From: Microglena sp. YARC
Taxonomy: Eukaryota > Chlorophyta > Chlorophyceae > Chlamydomonadales > Chlamydomonadaceae
NCBI GenBank assembly: GCA_022414725.1
Contig: CM039462.1
Location: forward strand, 179,387,154-179,451,153
Direction of reading: 5' to 3'
Length of the DNA stretch: 64,000 bases
The translations under genes were made by a program, and so were the position numbers. Below are positions 1 through 18,000 of the stretch, piece after piece; the stretch's first letter is position 1; each line of letters starts with the position of its first letter. A model generated the notes under the pieces. That model was given only the letters and a program-made list of their open reading frames with translations. It made no database searches and was not told the origin of the DNA.

Positions 1-3000
1 AAACAATAACACCCACACCACCCACACCTAGGAAACAATAACACCCACACCACCCACACCTAGGAAACAATAACACCCACACCACCCACACCTAGGAAAC
101 AATAACACCCACACCACCCACACCTAGGAAACAATAACACCCACACCACCCACACCTAGGAAACAATAACACCCACACCACCCACACCTAGGAAACAATA
201 ACACCCACACCACCCACACCTAGGAAACAATAACACCCACACCACCCACACCTAGGAAACAATAACACCCACACCACCCACACCTAGGAAACAATAACAC
301 CCACACCACCCACACCTAGGAAACAATAACACCCACACCACCCACACCTAGGAAACAATAACACCCACACCACCCACACCTAGGAAACAATAACACCCAC
401 ACCACCCACACCTAGGAAACAATAACACCCACACCACCCACACCTAGGAAACAATAACACCCACACCACCCACACCTAGGAAACAATAACACCCACACCA
501 CCCACACCTAGGAAACAATAACACCCACACCACCCACACCTAGGAAACAATAACACCCACACCACCCACACCTAGGAAACAATAACACCCACACCACCCA
601 CACCTAGGAAACAATAACACCCACACCACCCACACCTAGGAAACAATAACACCCACACCACCCACACCTAGGAAACAATAACACCCACACCACCCACACC
701 TAGGAAACAATAACACCCACACCACCCACACCTAGGAAACAATAACACCCACACCACCCACACCTAGGAAACAATAACACCCACACCACCCACACCTAGG
801 AAACAATAACACCCACACCACCCACACCTAGGAAACAATAACACCCACACCACCCACACCTAGGAAACAATAACACCCACACCACCCACACCTAGGAAAC
901 AATAACACCCACACCACCCACACCTAGGAAACAATAACACCCACACCACCCACACCTAGGAAACAATAACACCCACACCACCCACACCTAGGAAACAATA
1001 ACACCCACACCACCCACACCTAGGAAACAATAACACCCACACCACCCACACCTAGGAAACAATAACACCCACACCACCCACACCTAGGAAACAATAACAC
1101 CCACACCACCCACACCTAGGAAACAATAACACCCACACCACCCACACCTAGGAAACAATAACACCCACACCACCCACACCTAGGAAACAATAACACCCAC
1201 ACCACCCACACCTAGGAAACAATAACACCCACACCACCCACACCTAGGAAACAATAACACCCACACCACCCACACCTAGGAAACAATAACACCCACACCA
1301 CCCACACCTAGGAAACAATAACACCCACACCACCCACACCTAGGAAACAATAACACCCACACCACCCACACCTAGGAAACAATAACACCCACACCACCCA
1401 CACCTAGGAAACAATAACACCCACACCACCCACACCTAGGAAACAATAACACCCACACCACCCACACCTAGGAAACAATAACACCCACACCACCCACACC
1501 TAGGAAACAATAACACCCACACCACCCACACCTAGGAAACAATAACACCCACACCACCCACACCTAGGAAACAATAACACCCACACCACCCACACCTAGG
1601 AAACAATAACACCCACACCACCCACACCTAGGAAACAATAACACCCACACCACCCACACCTAGGAAACAATAACACCCACACCACCCACACCTAGGAAAC
1701 AATAACACCCACACCACCCACACCTAGGAAACAATAACACCCACACCACCCACACCTAGGAAACAATAACACCCACACCACCCACACCTAGGAAACAATA
1801 ACACCCACACCACCCACACCTAGGAAACAATAACACCCACACCACCCACACCTAGGAAACAATAACACCCACACCACCCACACCTAGGAAACAATAACAC
1901 CCACACCACCCACACCTAGGAAACAATAACACCCACACCACCCACACCTAGGAAACAATAACACCCACACCACCCACACCTAGGAAACAATAACACCCAC
2001 ACCACCCACACCTAGGAAACAATAACACCCACACCACCCACACCTAGGAAACAATAACACCCACACCACCCACACCTAGGAAACAATAACACCCACACCA
2101 CCCACACCTAGGAAACAATAACACCCACACCACCCACACCTAGGAAACAATAACACCCACACCACCCACACCTAGGAAACAATAACACCCACACCACCCA
2201 CACCTAGGAAACAATAACACCCACACCACCCACACCTAGGAAACAATAACACCCACACCACCCACACCTAGGAAACAATAACACCCACACCACCCACACC
2301 TAGGAAACAATAACACCCACACCACCCACACCTAGGAAACAATAACACCCACACCACCCACACCTAGGAAACAATAACACCCACACCACCCACACCTAGG
2401 AAACAATAACACCCACACCACCCACACCTAGGAAACAATAACACCCACACCACCCACACCTAGGAAACAATAACACCCACACCACCCACACCTAGGAAAC
2501 AATAACACCCACACCACCCACACCTAGGAAACAATAACACCCACACCACCCACACCTAGGAAACAATAACACCCACACCACCCACACCTAGGAAACAATA
2601 ACACCCACACCACCCACACCTAGGAAACAATAACACCCACACCACCCACACCTAGGAAACAATAACACCCACACCACCCACACCTAGGAAACAATAACAC
2701 CCACACCACCCACACCTAGGAAACAATAACACCCACACCACCCACACCTAGGAAACAATAACACCCACACCACCCACACCTAGGAAACAATAACACCCAC
2801 ACCACCCACACCTAGGAAACAATAACACCCACACCACCCACACCTAGGAAACAATAACACCCACACCACCCACACCTAGGAAACAATAACACCCACACAC
2901 CACCCACACCTAGGAAACAATAACACCCACACCACCCACACCTAGGAAACAATAACACCCACACCACCCACACCTAGGAAACAATAACACCCACACCACC

Positions 3001-6000
3001 CACACCTAGGAAACAATAACACCCACACCACCCACACCTAGGAAACAATAACACCCACACCACCCACACCTAGGAAACAATAACACCCACACCACCCACA
3101 CCTAGGAAACAATAACACCCACACCACCCACACCTAGGAAACAATAACACCCACACCACCCACACCTAGGAAACAATAACACCCACACCACCCACACCTA
3201 GGAAACAATAACACCCACACCACCCACACCTAGGAAACAATAACACCCACACCACCCACACCTAGGAAACAATAACACCCACACCACCCACACCTAGGAA
3301 ACAATAACACCCACACCACCCACACCTAGGAAACAATAACACCCACACCACCCACACCTAGGAAACAATAACACCCACACCACCCACACCTAGGAAACAA
3401 TAACACCCACACCACCCACACCTAGGAAACAATAACACCCACACCACCCACACCTAGGAAACAATAACACCCACACCACCCACACCTAGGAAACAATAAC
3501 ACCCACACCACCCACACCTAGGAAACAATAACACCCACACCACCCACACCTAGGAAACAATAACACCCACACCACCCACACCTAGGAAACAATAACACCC
3601 ACACCACCCACACCTAGGAAACAATAACACCCACACCACCCACACCTAGGAAACAATAACACCCACACCACCCACACCTAGGAAACAATAACACCCACAC
3701 CACCCACACCTAGGAAACAATAACACCCACACCACCCACACCTAGGAAACAATAACACCCACACCACCCACACCTAGGAAACAATAACACCCACACCACC
3801 CACACCTAGGAAACAATAACACCCACACCACCCACACCTAGGAAACAATAACACCCACACCACCCACACCTAGGAAACAATAACACCCACACCACCCACA
3901 CCTAGGAAACAATAACACCCACACCACCCACACCTAGGAAACAATAACACCCACACCACCCACACCTAGGAAACAATAACACCCACACCACCCACACCTA
4001 GGAAACAATAACACCCACACCACCCACACCTAGGAAACAATAACACCCACACCACCCACACCTAGGAAACAATAACACCCACACCACCCACACCTAGGAA
4101 ACAATAACACCCACACCACCCACACCTAGGAAACAATAACACCCACACCACCCACACCTAGGAAACAATAACACCCACACCACCCACACCTAGGAAACAA
4201 TAACACCCACACCACCCACACCTAGGAAACAATAACACCCACACCACCCACACCTAGGAAACAATAACACCCACACCACCCACACCTAGGAAACAATAAC
4301 ACCCACACCACCCACACCTAGGAAACAATAACACCCACACCACCCACACCTAGGAAACAATAACACCCACACCACCCACACCTAGGAAACAATAACACCC
4401 ACACCACCCACACCTAGGAAACAATAACACCCACACCACCCACACCTAGGAAACAATAACACCCACACCACCCACACCTAGGAAACAATAACACCCACAC
4501 CACCCACACCTAGGAAACAATAACACCCACACCACCCACACCTAGGAAACAATAACACCCACACCACCCACACCTAGGAAACAATAACACCCACACCACC
4601 CACACCTAGGAAACAATAACACCCACACCACCCACACCTAGGAAACAATAACACCCACACCACCCACACCTAGGAAACAATAACACCCACACCACCCACA
4701 CCTAGGAAACAATAACACCCACACCACCCACACCTAGGAAACAATAACACCCACACCACCCACACCTAGGAAACAATAACACCCACACCACCCACACCTA
4801 GGAAACAATAACACCCACACCACCCACACCTAGGAAACAATAACACCCACACCACCCACACCTAGGAAACAATAACACCCACACCACCCACACCTAGGAA
4901 ACAATAACACCCACACCACCCACACCTAGGAAACAATAACACCCACACCACCCACACCTAGGAAACAATAACACCCACACCACCCACACCTAGGAAACAA
5001 TAACACCCACACCACCCACACCTAGGAAACAATAACACCCACACCACCCACACCTAGGAAACAATAACACCCACACCACCCACACCTAGGAAACAATAAC
5101 ACCCACACCACCCACACCTAGGAAACAATAACACCCACACCACCCACACCTAGGAAACAATAACACCCACACCACCCACACCTAGGAAACAATAACACCC
5201 ACACCACCCACACCTAGGAAACAATAACACCCACACCACCCACACCTAGGAAACAATAACACCCACACCACCCACACCTAGGAAACAATAACACCCACAC
5301 CACCCACACCTAGGAAACAATAACACCCACACCACCCACACCTAGGAAACAATAACACCCACACCACCCACACCTAGGAAACAATAACACCCACACCACC
5401 CACACCTAGGAAACAATAACACCCACACCACCCACACCTAGGAAACAATAACACCCACACCACCCACACCTAGGAAACAATAACACCCACACCACCCACA
5501 CCTAGGAAACAATAACACCCACACCACCCACACCTAGGAAACAATAACACCCACACCACCCACACCTAGGAAACAATAACACCCACACCACCCACACCTA
5601 GGAAACAATAACACCCACACCACCCACACCTAGGAAACAATAACACCCCACACCACCCACACCTAGGAAACAATAACACCCACACCACCCACACCTAGGA
5701 AACAATAACACCCACACCACCCACACCTAGGAAACAATAACACCCACACCACCCACACCTAGGAAACAATAACACCCACACCACCCACACCTAGGAAACA
5801 ATAACACCCACACCACCCACACCTAGGAAACAATAACACCCACACCACCCACACCTAGGAAACAATAACACCCACACCACCCACACCTAGGAAACAATAA
5901 CACCCACACCACCCACACCTAGGAAACAATAACACCCACACCACCCACACCTAGGAAACAATAACACCCACACCACCCACACCTAGGAAACAATAACACC

Positions 6001-9000
6001 CACACCACCCACACCTAGGAAACAATAACACCCACACCACCCACACCTAGGAAACAATAACACCCACACCACCCACACCTAGGAAACAATAACACCCACA
6101 CCACCCACACCTAGGAAACAATAACACCCACACCACCCACACCTAGGAAACAATAACACCCACACCACCCACACCTAGGAAACAATAACACCCACACCAC
6201 CCACACCTAGGAAACAATAACACCCACACCACCCACACCTAGGAAACAATAACACCCACACCACCCACACCTAGGAAACAATAACACCCACACCACCCAC
6301 ACCTAGGAAACAATAACACCCACACCACCCACACCTAGGAAACAATAACACCCACACCACCCACACCTAGGAAACAATAACACCCACACCACCCACACCT
6401 AGGAAACAATAACACCCACACCACCCACACCTAGGAAACAATAACACCCACACCACCCACACCTAGGAAACAATAACACCCACACCACCCACACCTAGGA
6501 AACAATAACACCCACACCACCCACACCTAGGAAACAATAACACCCACACCACCCACACCTAGGAAACAATAACACCCACACCACCCACACCTAGGAAACA
6601 ATAACACCCACACCACCCACACCTAGGAAACAATAACACCCACACCACCCACACCTAGGAAACAATAACACCCACACCACCCACACCTAGGAAACAATAA
6701 CACCCACACCACCCACACCTAGGAAACAATAACACCCACACCACCCACACCTAGGAAACAATAACACCCACACCACCCACACCTAGGAAACAATAACACC
6801 CACACCACCCACACCTAGGAAACAATAACACCCACACCACCCACACCTAGGAAACAATAACACCCACACCACCCACACCTAGGAAACAATAACACCCACA
6901 CCACCCACACCTAGGAAACAATAACACCCACACCACCCACACCTAGGAAACAATAACACCCACACCACCCACACCTAGGAAACAATAACACCCACACCAC
7001 CCACACCTAGGAAACAATAACACCCACACCACCCACACCTAGGAAACAATAACACCCACACCACCCACACCTAGGAAACAATAACACCCACACCACCCAC
7101 ACCTAGGAAACAATAACACCCACACCACCCACACCTAGGAAACAATAACACCCACACCACCCACACCTAGGAAACAATAACACCCACACCACCCACACCT
7201 AGGAAACAATAACACCCACACCACCCACACCTAGGAAACAATAACACCCACACCACCCACACCTAGGAAACAATAACACCCACACCACCCACACCTAGGA
7301 AACAATAACACCCACACCACCCACACCTAGGAAACAATAACACCCACACCACCCACACCTAGGAAACAATAACACCCACACCACCCACACCTAGGAAACA
7401 ATAACACCCACACCACCCACACCTAGGAAACAATAACACCCACACCACCCACACCTAGGAAACAATAACACCCACACCACCCACACCTAGGAAACAATAA
7501 CACCCACACCACCCACACCTAGGAAACAATAACACCCACACCACCCACACCTAGGAAACAATAACACCCACACCACCCACACCTAGGAAACAATAACACC
7601 CACACCACCCACACCTAGGAAACAATAACACCCACACCACCCACACCTAGGAAACAATAACACCCACACCACCCACACCTAGGAAACAATAACACCCACA
7701 CCACCCACACCTAGGAAACAATAACACCCACACCACCCACACCTAGGAAACAATAACACCCACACCACCCACACCTAGGAAACAATAACACCCACACCAC
7801 CCACACCTAGGAAACAATAACACCCACACCACCCACACCTAGGAAACAATAACACCCACACCACCCACACCTAGGAAACAATAACACCCACACCACCCAC
7901 ACCTAGGAAACAATAACACCCACACCACCCACACCTAGGAAACAATAACACCCACACCACCCACACCTAGGAAACAATAACACCCACACCACCCACACCT
8001 AGGAAACAATAACACCCACACCACCCACACCTAGGAAACAATAACACCCACACCACCCACACCTAGGAAACAATAACACCCACACCACCCACACCTAGGA
8101 AACAATAACACCCACACCACCCACACCTAGGAAACAATAACACCCACACCACCCACACCTAGGAAACAATAACACCCACACCACCCACACCTAGGAAACA
8201 ATAACACCCACACCACCCACACCTAGGAAACAATAACACCCACACCACCCACACCTAGGAAACAATAACACCCACACCACCCACACCTAGGAAACAATAA
8301 CACCCACACCACCCACACCTAGGAAACAATAACACCCACACCACCCACACCTAGGAAACAATAACACCCACACCACCCACACCTAGGAAACAATAACACC
8401 CACACCACCCACACCTAGGAAACAATAACACCCACACCACCCACACCTAGGAAACAATAACACCCACACCACCCACACCTAGGAAACAATAACACCCACA
8501 CCACCCACACCTAGGAAACAATAACACCCACACCACCCACACCTAGGAAACAATAACACCCACACCACCCACACCTAGGAAACAATAACACCCACACCAC
8601 CCACACCTAGGAAACAATAACACCCACACCACCCACACCTAGGAAACAATAACACCCACACCACCCACACCTAGGAAACAATAACACCCACACCACCCAC
8701 ACCTAGGAAACAATAACACCCACACCACCCACACCTAGGAAACAATAACACCCACACCACCCACACCTAGGAAACAATAACACCCACACCACCCACACCT
8801 AGGAAACAATAACACCCACACCACCCACACCTAGGAAACAATAACACCCACACCACCCACACCTAGGAAACAATAACACCCACACCACCCACACCTAGGA
8901 AACAATAACACCCACACCACCCACACCTAGGAAACAATAACACCCACACCACCCACACCTAGGAAACAATAACACCCACACCACCCACACCTAGGAAACA

Positions 9001-12000
9001 ATAACACCCACACCACCCACACCTAGGAAACAATAACACCCACACCACCCACACCTAGGAAACAATAACACCCACACCACCCACACCTAGGAAACAATAA
9101 CACCCACACCACCCACACCTAGGAAACAATAACACCCACACCACCCACACCTAGGAAACAATAACACCCACACCACCCACACCTAGGAAACAATAACACC
9201 CACACCACCCACACCTAGGAAACAATAACACCCACACCACCCACACCTAGGAAACAATAACACCCACACCACCCACACCTAGGAAACAATAACACCCACA
9301 CCACCCACACCTAGGAAACAATAACACCCACACCACCCACACCTAGGAAACAATAACACCCACACCACCCACACCTAGGAAACAATAACACCCACACCAC
9401 CCACACCTAGGAAACAATAACACCCACACCACCCACACCTAGGAAACAATAACACCCACACCACCCACACCTAGGAAACAATAACACCCACACCACCCAC
9501 ACCTAGGAAACAATAACACCCACACCACCCACACCTAGGAAACAATAACACCCACACCACCCACACCTAGGAAACAATAACACCCACACCACCCACACCT
9601 AGGAAACAATAACACCCACACCACCCACACCTAGGAAACAATAACACCCACACCACCCACACCTAGGAAACAATAACACCCACACCACCCACACCTAGGA
9701 AACAATAACACCCACACCACCCACACCTAGGAAACAATAACACCCACACCACCCACACCTAGGAAACAATAACACCCACACCACCCACACCTAGGAAACA
9801 ATAACACCCACACCACCCACACCTAGGAAACAATAACACCCACACCACCCACACCTAGGAAACAATAACACCCACACCACCCACACCTAGGAAACAATAA
9901 CACCCACACCACCCACACCTAGGAAACAATAACACCCACACCACCCACACCTAGGAAACAATAACACCCACACCACCCACACCTAGGAAACAATAACACC
10001 CACACCACCCACACCTAGGAAACAATAACACCCACACCACCCACACCTAGGAAACAATAACACCCACACCACCCACACCTAGGAAACAATAACACCCACA
10101 CCACCCACACCTAGGAAACAATAACACCCACACCACCCACACCTAGGAAACAATAACACCCACACCACCCACACCTAGGAAACAATAACACCCACACCAC
10201 CCACACCTAGGAAACAATAACACCCACACCACCCACACCTAGGAAACAATAACACCCACACCACCCACACCTAGGAAACAATAACACCCACACCACCCAC
10301 ACCTAGGAAACAATAACACCCACACCACCCACACCTAGGAAACAATAACACCCACACCACCCACACCTAGGAAACAATAACACCCACACCACCCACACCT
10401 AGGAAACAATAACACCCACACCACCCACACCTAGGAAACAATAACACCCACACCACCCACACCTAGGAAACAATAACACCCACACCACCCACACCTAGGA
10501 AACAATAACACCCACACCACCCACACCTAGGAAACAATAACACCCACACCACCCACACCTAGGAAACAATAACACCCACACCACCCACACCTAGGAAACA
10601 ATAACACCCACACCACCCACACCTAGGAAACAATAACACCCACACCACCCACACCTAGGAAACAATAACACCCACACCACCCACACCTAGGAAACAATAA
10701 CACCCACACCACCCACACCTAGGAAACAATAACACCCACACCACCCACACCTAGGAAACAATAACACCCACACCACCCACACCTAGGAAACAATAACACC
10801 CACACCACCCACACCTAGGAAACAATAACACCCACACCACCCACACCTAGGAAACAATAACACCCACACCACCCACACCTAGGAAACAATAACACCCACA
10901 CCACCCACACCTAGGAAACAATAACACCCACACCACCCACACCTAGGAAACAATAACACCCACACCACCCACACCTAGGAAACAATAACACCCACACCAC
11001 CCACACCTAGGAAACAATAACACCCACACCACCCACACCTAGGAAACAATAACACCCACACCACCCACACCTAGGAAACAATAACACCCACACCACCCAC
11101 ACCTAGGAAACAATAACACCCACACCACCCACACCTAGGAAACAATAACACCCACACCACCCACACCTAGGAAACAATAACACCCACACCACCCACACCT
11201 AGGAAACAATAACACCCACACCACCCACACCTAGGAAACAATAACACCCACACCACCCACACCTAGGAAACAATAACACCCACACCACCCACACCTAGGA
11301 AACAATAACACCCACACCACCCACACCTAGGAAACAATAACACCCACACCACCCACACCTAGGAAACAATAACACCCACACCACCCACACCTAGGAAACA
11401 ATAACACCCACACCACCCACACCTAGGAAACAATAACACCCACACCACCCACACCTAGGAAACAATAACACCCACACCACCCACACCTAGGAAACAATAA
11501 CACCCACACCACCCACACCTAGGAAACAATAACACCCACACCACCCACACCTAGGAAACAATAACACCCACACCACCCACACCTAGGAAACAATAACACC
11601 CACACCACCCACACCTAGGAAACAATAACACCCACACCACCCACACCTAGGAAACAATAACACCCACACCACCCACACCTAGGAAACAATAACACCCACA
11701 CCACCCACACCTAGGAAACAATAACACCCACACCACCCACACCTAGGAAACAATAACACCCACACCACCCACACCTAGGAAACAATAACACCCACACCAC
11801 CCACACCTAGGAAACAATAACACCCACACCACCCACACCTAGGAAACAATAACACCCACACCACCCACACCTAGGAAACAATAACACCCACACCACCCAC
11901 ACCTAGGAAACAATAACACCCACACCACCCACACCTAGGAAACAATAACACCCACACCACCCACACCTAGGAAACAATAACACCCACACCACCCACACCT

Positions 12001-15000
12001 AGGAAACAATAACACCCACACCACCCACACCTAGGAAACAATAACACCCACACCACCCACACCTAGGAAACAATAACACCCACACCACCCACACCTAGGA
12101 AACAATAACACCCACACCACCCACACCTAGGAAACAATAACACCCACACCACCCACACCTAGGAAACAATAACACCCACACCACCCACACCTAGGAAACA
12201 ATAACACCCACACCACCCACACCTAGGAAACAATAACACCCACACCACCCACACCTAGGAAACAATAACACCCACACCACCCACACCTAGGAAACAATAA
12301 CACCCACACCACCCACACCTAGGAAACAATAACACCCACACCACCCACACCTAGGAAACAATAACACCCACACCACCCACACCTAGGAAACAATAACACC
12401 CACACCACCCACACCTAGGAAACAATAACACCCACACCACCCACACCTAGGAAACAATAACACCCACACCACCCACACCTAGGAAACAATAACACCCACA
12501 CCACCCACACCTAGGAAACAATAACACCCACACCACCCACACCTAGGAAACAATAACACCCACACCACCCACACCTAGGAAACAATAACACCCACACCAC
12601 CCACACCTAGGAAACAATAACACCCACACCACCCACACCTAGGAAACAATAACACCCACACCACCCACACCTAGGAAACAATAACACCCACACCACCCAC
12701 ACCTAGGAAACAATAACACCCACACCACCCACACCTAGGAAACAATAACACCCACACCACCCACACCTAGGAAACAATAACACCCACACCACCCACACCT
12801 AGGAAACAATAACACCCACACCACCCACACCTAGGAAACAATAACACCCACACCACCCACACCTAGGAAACAATAACACCCACACACCACCCACACCTAG
12901 GAAACAATAACACCCACACCACCCACACCTAGGAAACAATAACACCCACACCACCCACACCTAGGAAACAATAACACCCACACCACCCACACCTAGGAAA
13001 CAATAACACCCACACCACCCACACCTAGGAAACAATAACACCCACACCACCCACACCTAGGAAACAATAACACCCACACCACCCACACCTAGGAAACAAT
13101 AACACCCACACCACCCACACCTAGGAAACAATAACACCCACACCACCCACACCTAGGAAACAATAACACCCACACCACCCACACCTAGGAAACAATAACA
13201 CCCACACCACCCACACCTAGGAAACAATAACACCCACACCACCCACACCTAGGAAACAATAACACCCACACCACCCACACCTAGGAAACAATAACACCCA
13301 CACCACCCACACCTAGGAAACAATAACACCCACACCACCCACACCTAGGAAACAATAACACCCACACCACCCACACCTAGGAAACAATAACACCCACACC
13401 ACCCACACCTAGGAAACAATAACACCCACACCACCCACACCTAGGAAACAATAACACCCACACCACCCACACCTAGGAAACAATAACACCCACACCACCC
13501 ACACCTAGGAAACAATAACACCCACACCACCCACACCTAGGAAACAATAACACCCACACCACCCACACCTAGGAAACAATAACACCCACACCACCCACAC
13601 CTAGGAAACAATAACACCCACACCACCCACACCTAGGAAACAATAACACCCACACCACCCACACCTAGGAAACAATAACACCCACACCACCCACACCTAG
13701 GAAACAATAACACCCACACCACCCACACCTAGGAAACAATAACACCCACACCACCCACACCTAGGAAACAATAACACCCACACCACCCACACCTAGGAAA
13801 CAATAACACCCACACCACCCACACCTAGGAAACAATAACACCCACACCACCCACACCTAGGAAACAATAACACCCACACCACCCACACCTAGGAAACAAT
13901 AACACCCACACCACCCACACCTAGGAAACAATAACACCCACACCACCCACACCTAGGAAACAATAACACCCACACCACCCACACCTAGGAAACAATAACA
14001 CCCACACCACCCACACCTAGGAAACAATAACACCCACACCACCCACACCTAGGAAACAATAACACCCACACCACCCACACCTAGGAAACAATAACACCCA
14101 CACCACCCACACCTAGGAAACAATAACACCCACACCACCCACACCTAGGAAACAATAACACCCACACCACCCACACCTAGGAAACAATAACACCCACACC
14201 ACCCACACCTAGGAAACAATAACACCCACACCACCCACACCTAGGAAACAATAACACCCACACCACCCACACCTAGGAAACAATAACACCCACACCACCC
14301 ACACCTAGGAAACAATAACACCCACACCACCCACACCTAGGAAACAATAACACCCACACCACCCACACCTAGGAAACAATAACACCCACACCACCCACAC
14401 CTAGGAAACAATAACACCCACACCACCCACACCTAGGAAACAATAACACCCACACCACCCACACCTAGGAAACAATAACACCCACACCACCCACACCTAG
14501 GAAACAATAACACCCACACCACCCACACCTAGGAAACAATAACACCCACACCACCCACACCTAGGAAACAATAACACCCACACCACCCACACCTAGGAAA
14601 CAATAACACCCACACCACCCACACCTAGGAAACAATAACACCCACACCACCCACACCTAGGAAACAATAACACCCACACCACCCACACCTAGGAAACAAT
14701 AACACCCACACCACCCACACCTAGGAAACAATAACACCCACACCACCCACACCTAGGAAACAATAACACCCACACCACCCACACCTAGGAAACAATAACA
14801 CCCACACCACCCACACCTAGGAAACAATAACACCCACACCACCCACACCTAGGAAACAATAACACCCACACCACCCACACCTAGGAAACAATAACACCCA
14901 CACCACCCACACCTAGGAAACAATAACACCCACACCACCCACACCTAGGAAACAATAACACCCACACCACCCACACCTAGGAAACAATAACACCCACACC

Positions 15001-18000
15001 ACCCACACCTAGGAAACAATAACACCCACACCACCCACACCTAGGAAACAATAACACCCACACCACCCACACCTAGGAAACAATAACACCCACACCACCC
15101 ACACCTAGGAAACAATAACACCCACACCACCCACACCTAGGAAACAATAACACCCACACCACCCACACCTAGGAAACAATAACACCCACACCACCCACAC
15201 CTAGGAAACAATAACACCCACACCACCCACACCTAGGAAACAATAACACCCACACCACCCACACCTAGGAAACAATAACACCCACACCACCCACACCTAG
15301 GAAACAATAACACCCACACCACCCACACCTAGGAAACAATAACACCCACACCACCCACACCTAGGAAACAATAACACCCACACCACCCACACCTAGGAAA
15401 CAATAACACCCACACCACCCACACCTAGGAAACAATAACACCCACACCACCCACACCTAGGAAACAATAACACCCACACCACCCACACCTAGGAAACAAT
15501 AACACCCACACCACCCACACCTAGGAAACAATAACACCCACACCACCCACACCTAGGAAACAATAACACCCACACCACCCACACCTAGGAAACAATAACA
15601 CCCACACCACCCACACCTAGGAAACAATAACACCCACACCACCCACACCTAGGAAACAATAACACCCACACCACCCACACCTAGGAAACAATAACACCCA
15701 CACCACCCACACCTAGGAAACAATAACACCCACACCACCCACACCTAGGAAACAATAACACCCACACCACCCACACCTAGGAAACAATAACACCCACACC
15801 ACCCACACCTAGGAAACAATAACACCCACACCACCCACACCTAGGAAACAATAACACCCACACCACCCACACCTAGGAAACAATAACACCCACACCACCC
15901 ACACCTAGGAAACAATAACACCCACACCACCCACACCTAGGAAACAATAACACCCACACCACCCACACCTAGGAAACAATAACACCCACACCACCCACAC
16001 CTAGGAAACAATAACACCCACACCACCCACACCTAGGAAACAATAACACCCACACCACCCACACCTAGGAAACAATAACACCCACACCACCCACACCTAG
16101 GAAACAATAACACCCACACCACCCACACCTAGGAAACAATAACACCCACACCACCCACACCTAGGAAACAATAACACCCACACCACCCACACCTAGGAAA
16201 CAATAACACCCACACACCACCCACACCTAGGAAACAATAACACCCACACCACCCACACCTAGGAAACAATAACACCCACACCACCCACACCTAGGAAACA
16301 ATAACACCCACACCACCCACACCTAGGAAACAATAACACCCACACCACCCACACCTAGGAAACAATAACACCCACACCACCCACACCTAGGAAACAATAA
16401 CACCCACACCACCCACACCTAGGAAACAATAACACCCACACCACCCACACCTAGGAAACAATAACACCCACACCACCCACACCTAGGAAACAATAACACC
16501 CACACCACCCACACCTAGGAAACAATAACACCCACACCACCCACACCTAGGAAACAATAACACCCACACCACCCACACCTAGGAAACAATAACACCCACA
16601 CCACCCACACCTAGGAAACAATAACACCCACACCACCCACACCTAGGAAACAATAACACCCACACCACCCACACCTAGGAAACAATAACACCCACACCAC
16701 CCACACCTAGGAAACAATAACACCCACACCACCCACACCTAGGAAACAATAACACCCACACCACCCACACCTAGGAAACAATAACACCCACACCACCCAC
16801 ACCTAGGAAACAATAACACCCACACCACCCACACCTAGGAAACAATAACACCCACACCACCCACACCTAGGAAACAATAACACCCACACCACCCACACCT
16901 AGGAAACAATAACACCCACACCACCCACACCTAGGAAACAATAACACCCACACCACCCACACCTAGGAAACAATAACACCCACACCACCCACACCTAGGA
17001 AACAATAACACCCACACCACCCACACCTAGGAAACAATAACACCCACACCACCCACACCTAGGAAACAATAACACCCACACCACCCACACCTAGGAAACA
17101 ATAACACCCACACCACCCACACCTAGGAAACAATAACACCCACACCACCCACACCTAGGAAACAATAACACCCACACCACCCACACCTAGGAAACAATAA
17201 CACCCACACCACCCACACCTAGGAAACAATAACACCCACACCACCCACACCTAGGAAACAATAACACCCACACCACCCACACCTAGGAAACAATAACACC
17301 CACACCACCCACACCTAGGAAACAATAACACCCACACCACCCACACCTAGGAAACAATAACACCCACACCACCCACACCTAGGAAACAATAACACCCACA
17401 CCACCCACACCTAGGAAACAATAACACCCACACCACCCACACCTAGGAAACAATAACACCCACACCACCCACACCTAGGAAACAATAACACCCACACCAC
17501 CCACACCTAGGAAACAATAACACCCACACCACCCACACCTAGGAAACAATAACACCCACACCACCCACACCTAGGAAACAATAACACCCACACCACCCAC
17601 ACCTAGGAAACAATAACACCCACACCACCCACACCTAGGAAACAATAACACCCACACCACCCACACCTAGGAAACAATAACACCCACACCACCCACACCT
17701 AGGAAACAATAACACCCACACCACCCACACCTAGGAAACAATAACACCCACACCACCCACACCTAGGAAACAATAACACCCACACCACCCACACCTAGGA
17801 AACAATAACACCCACACCACCCACACCTAGGAAACAATAACACCCACACCACCCACACCTAGGAAACAATAACACCCACACCACCCACACCTAGGAAACA
17901 ATAACACCCACACCACCCACACCTAGGAAACAATAACACCCACACCACCCACACCTAGGAAACAATAACACCCACACCACCCACACCTAGGAAACAATAA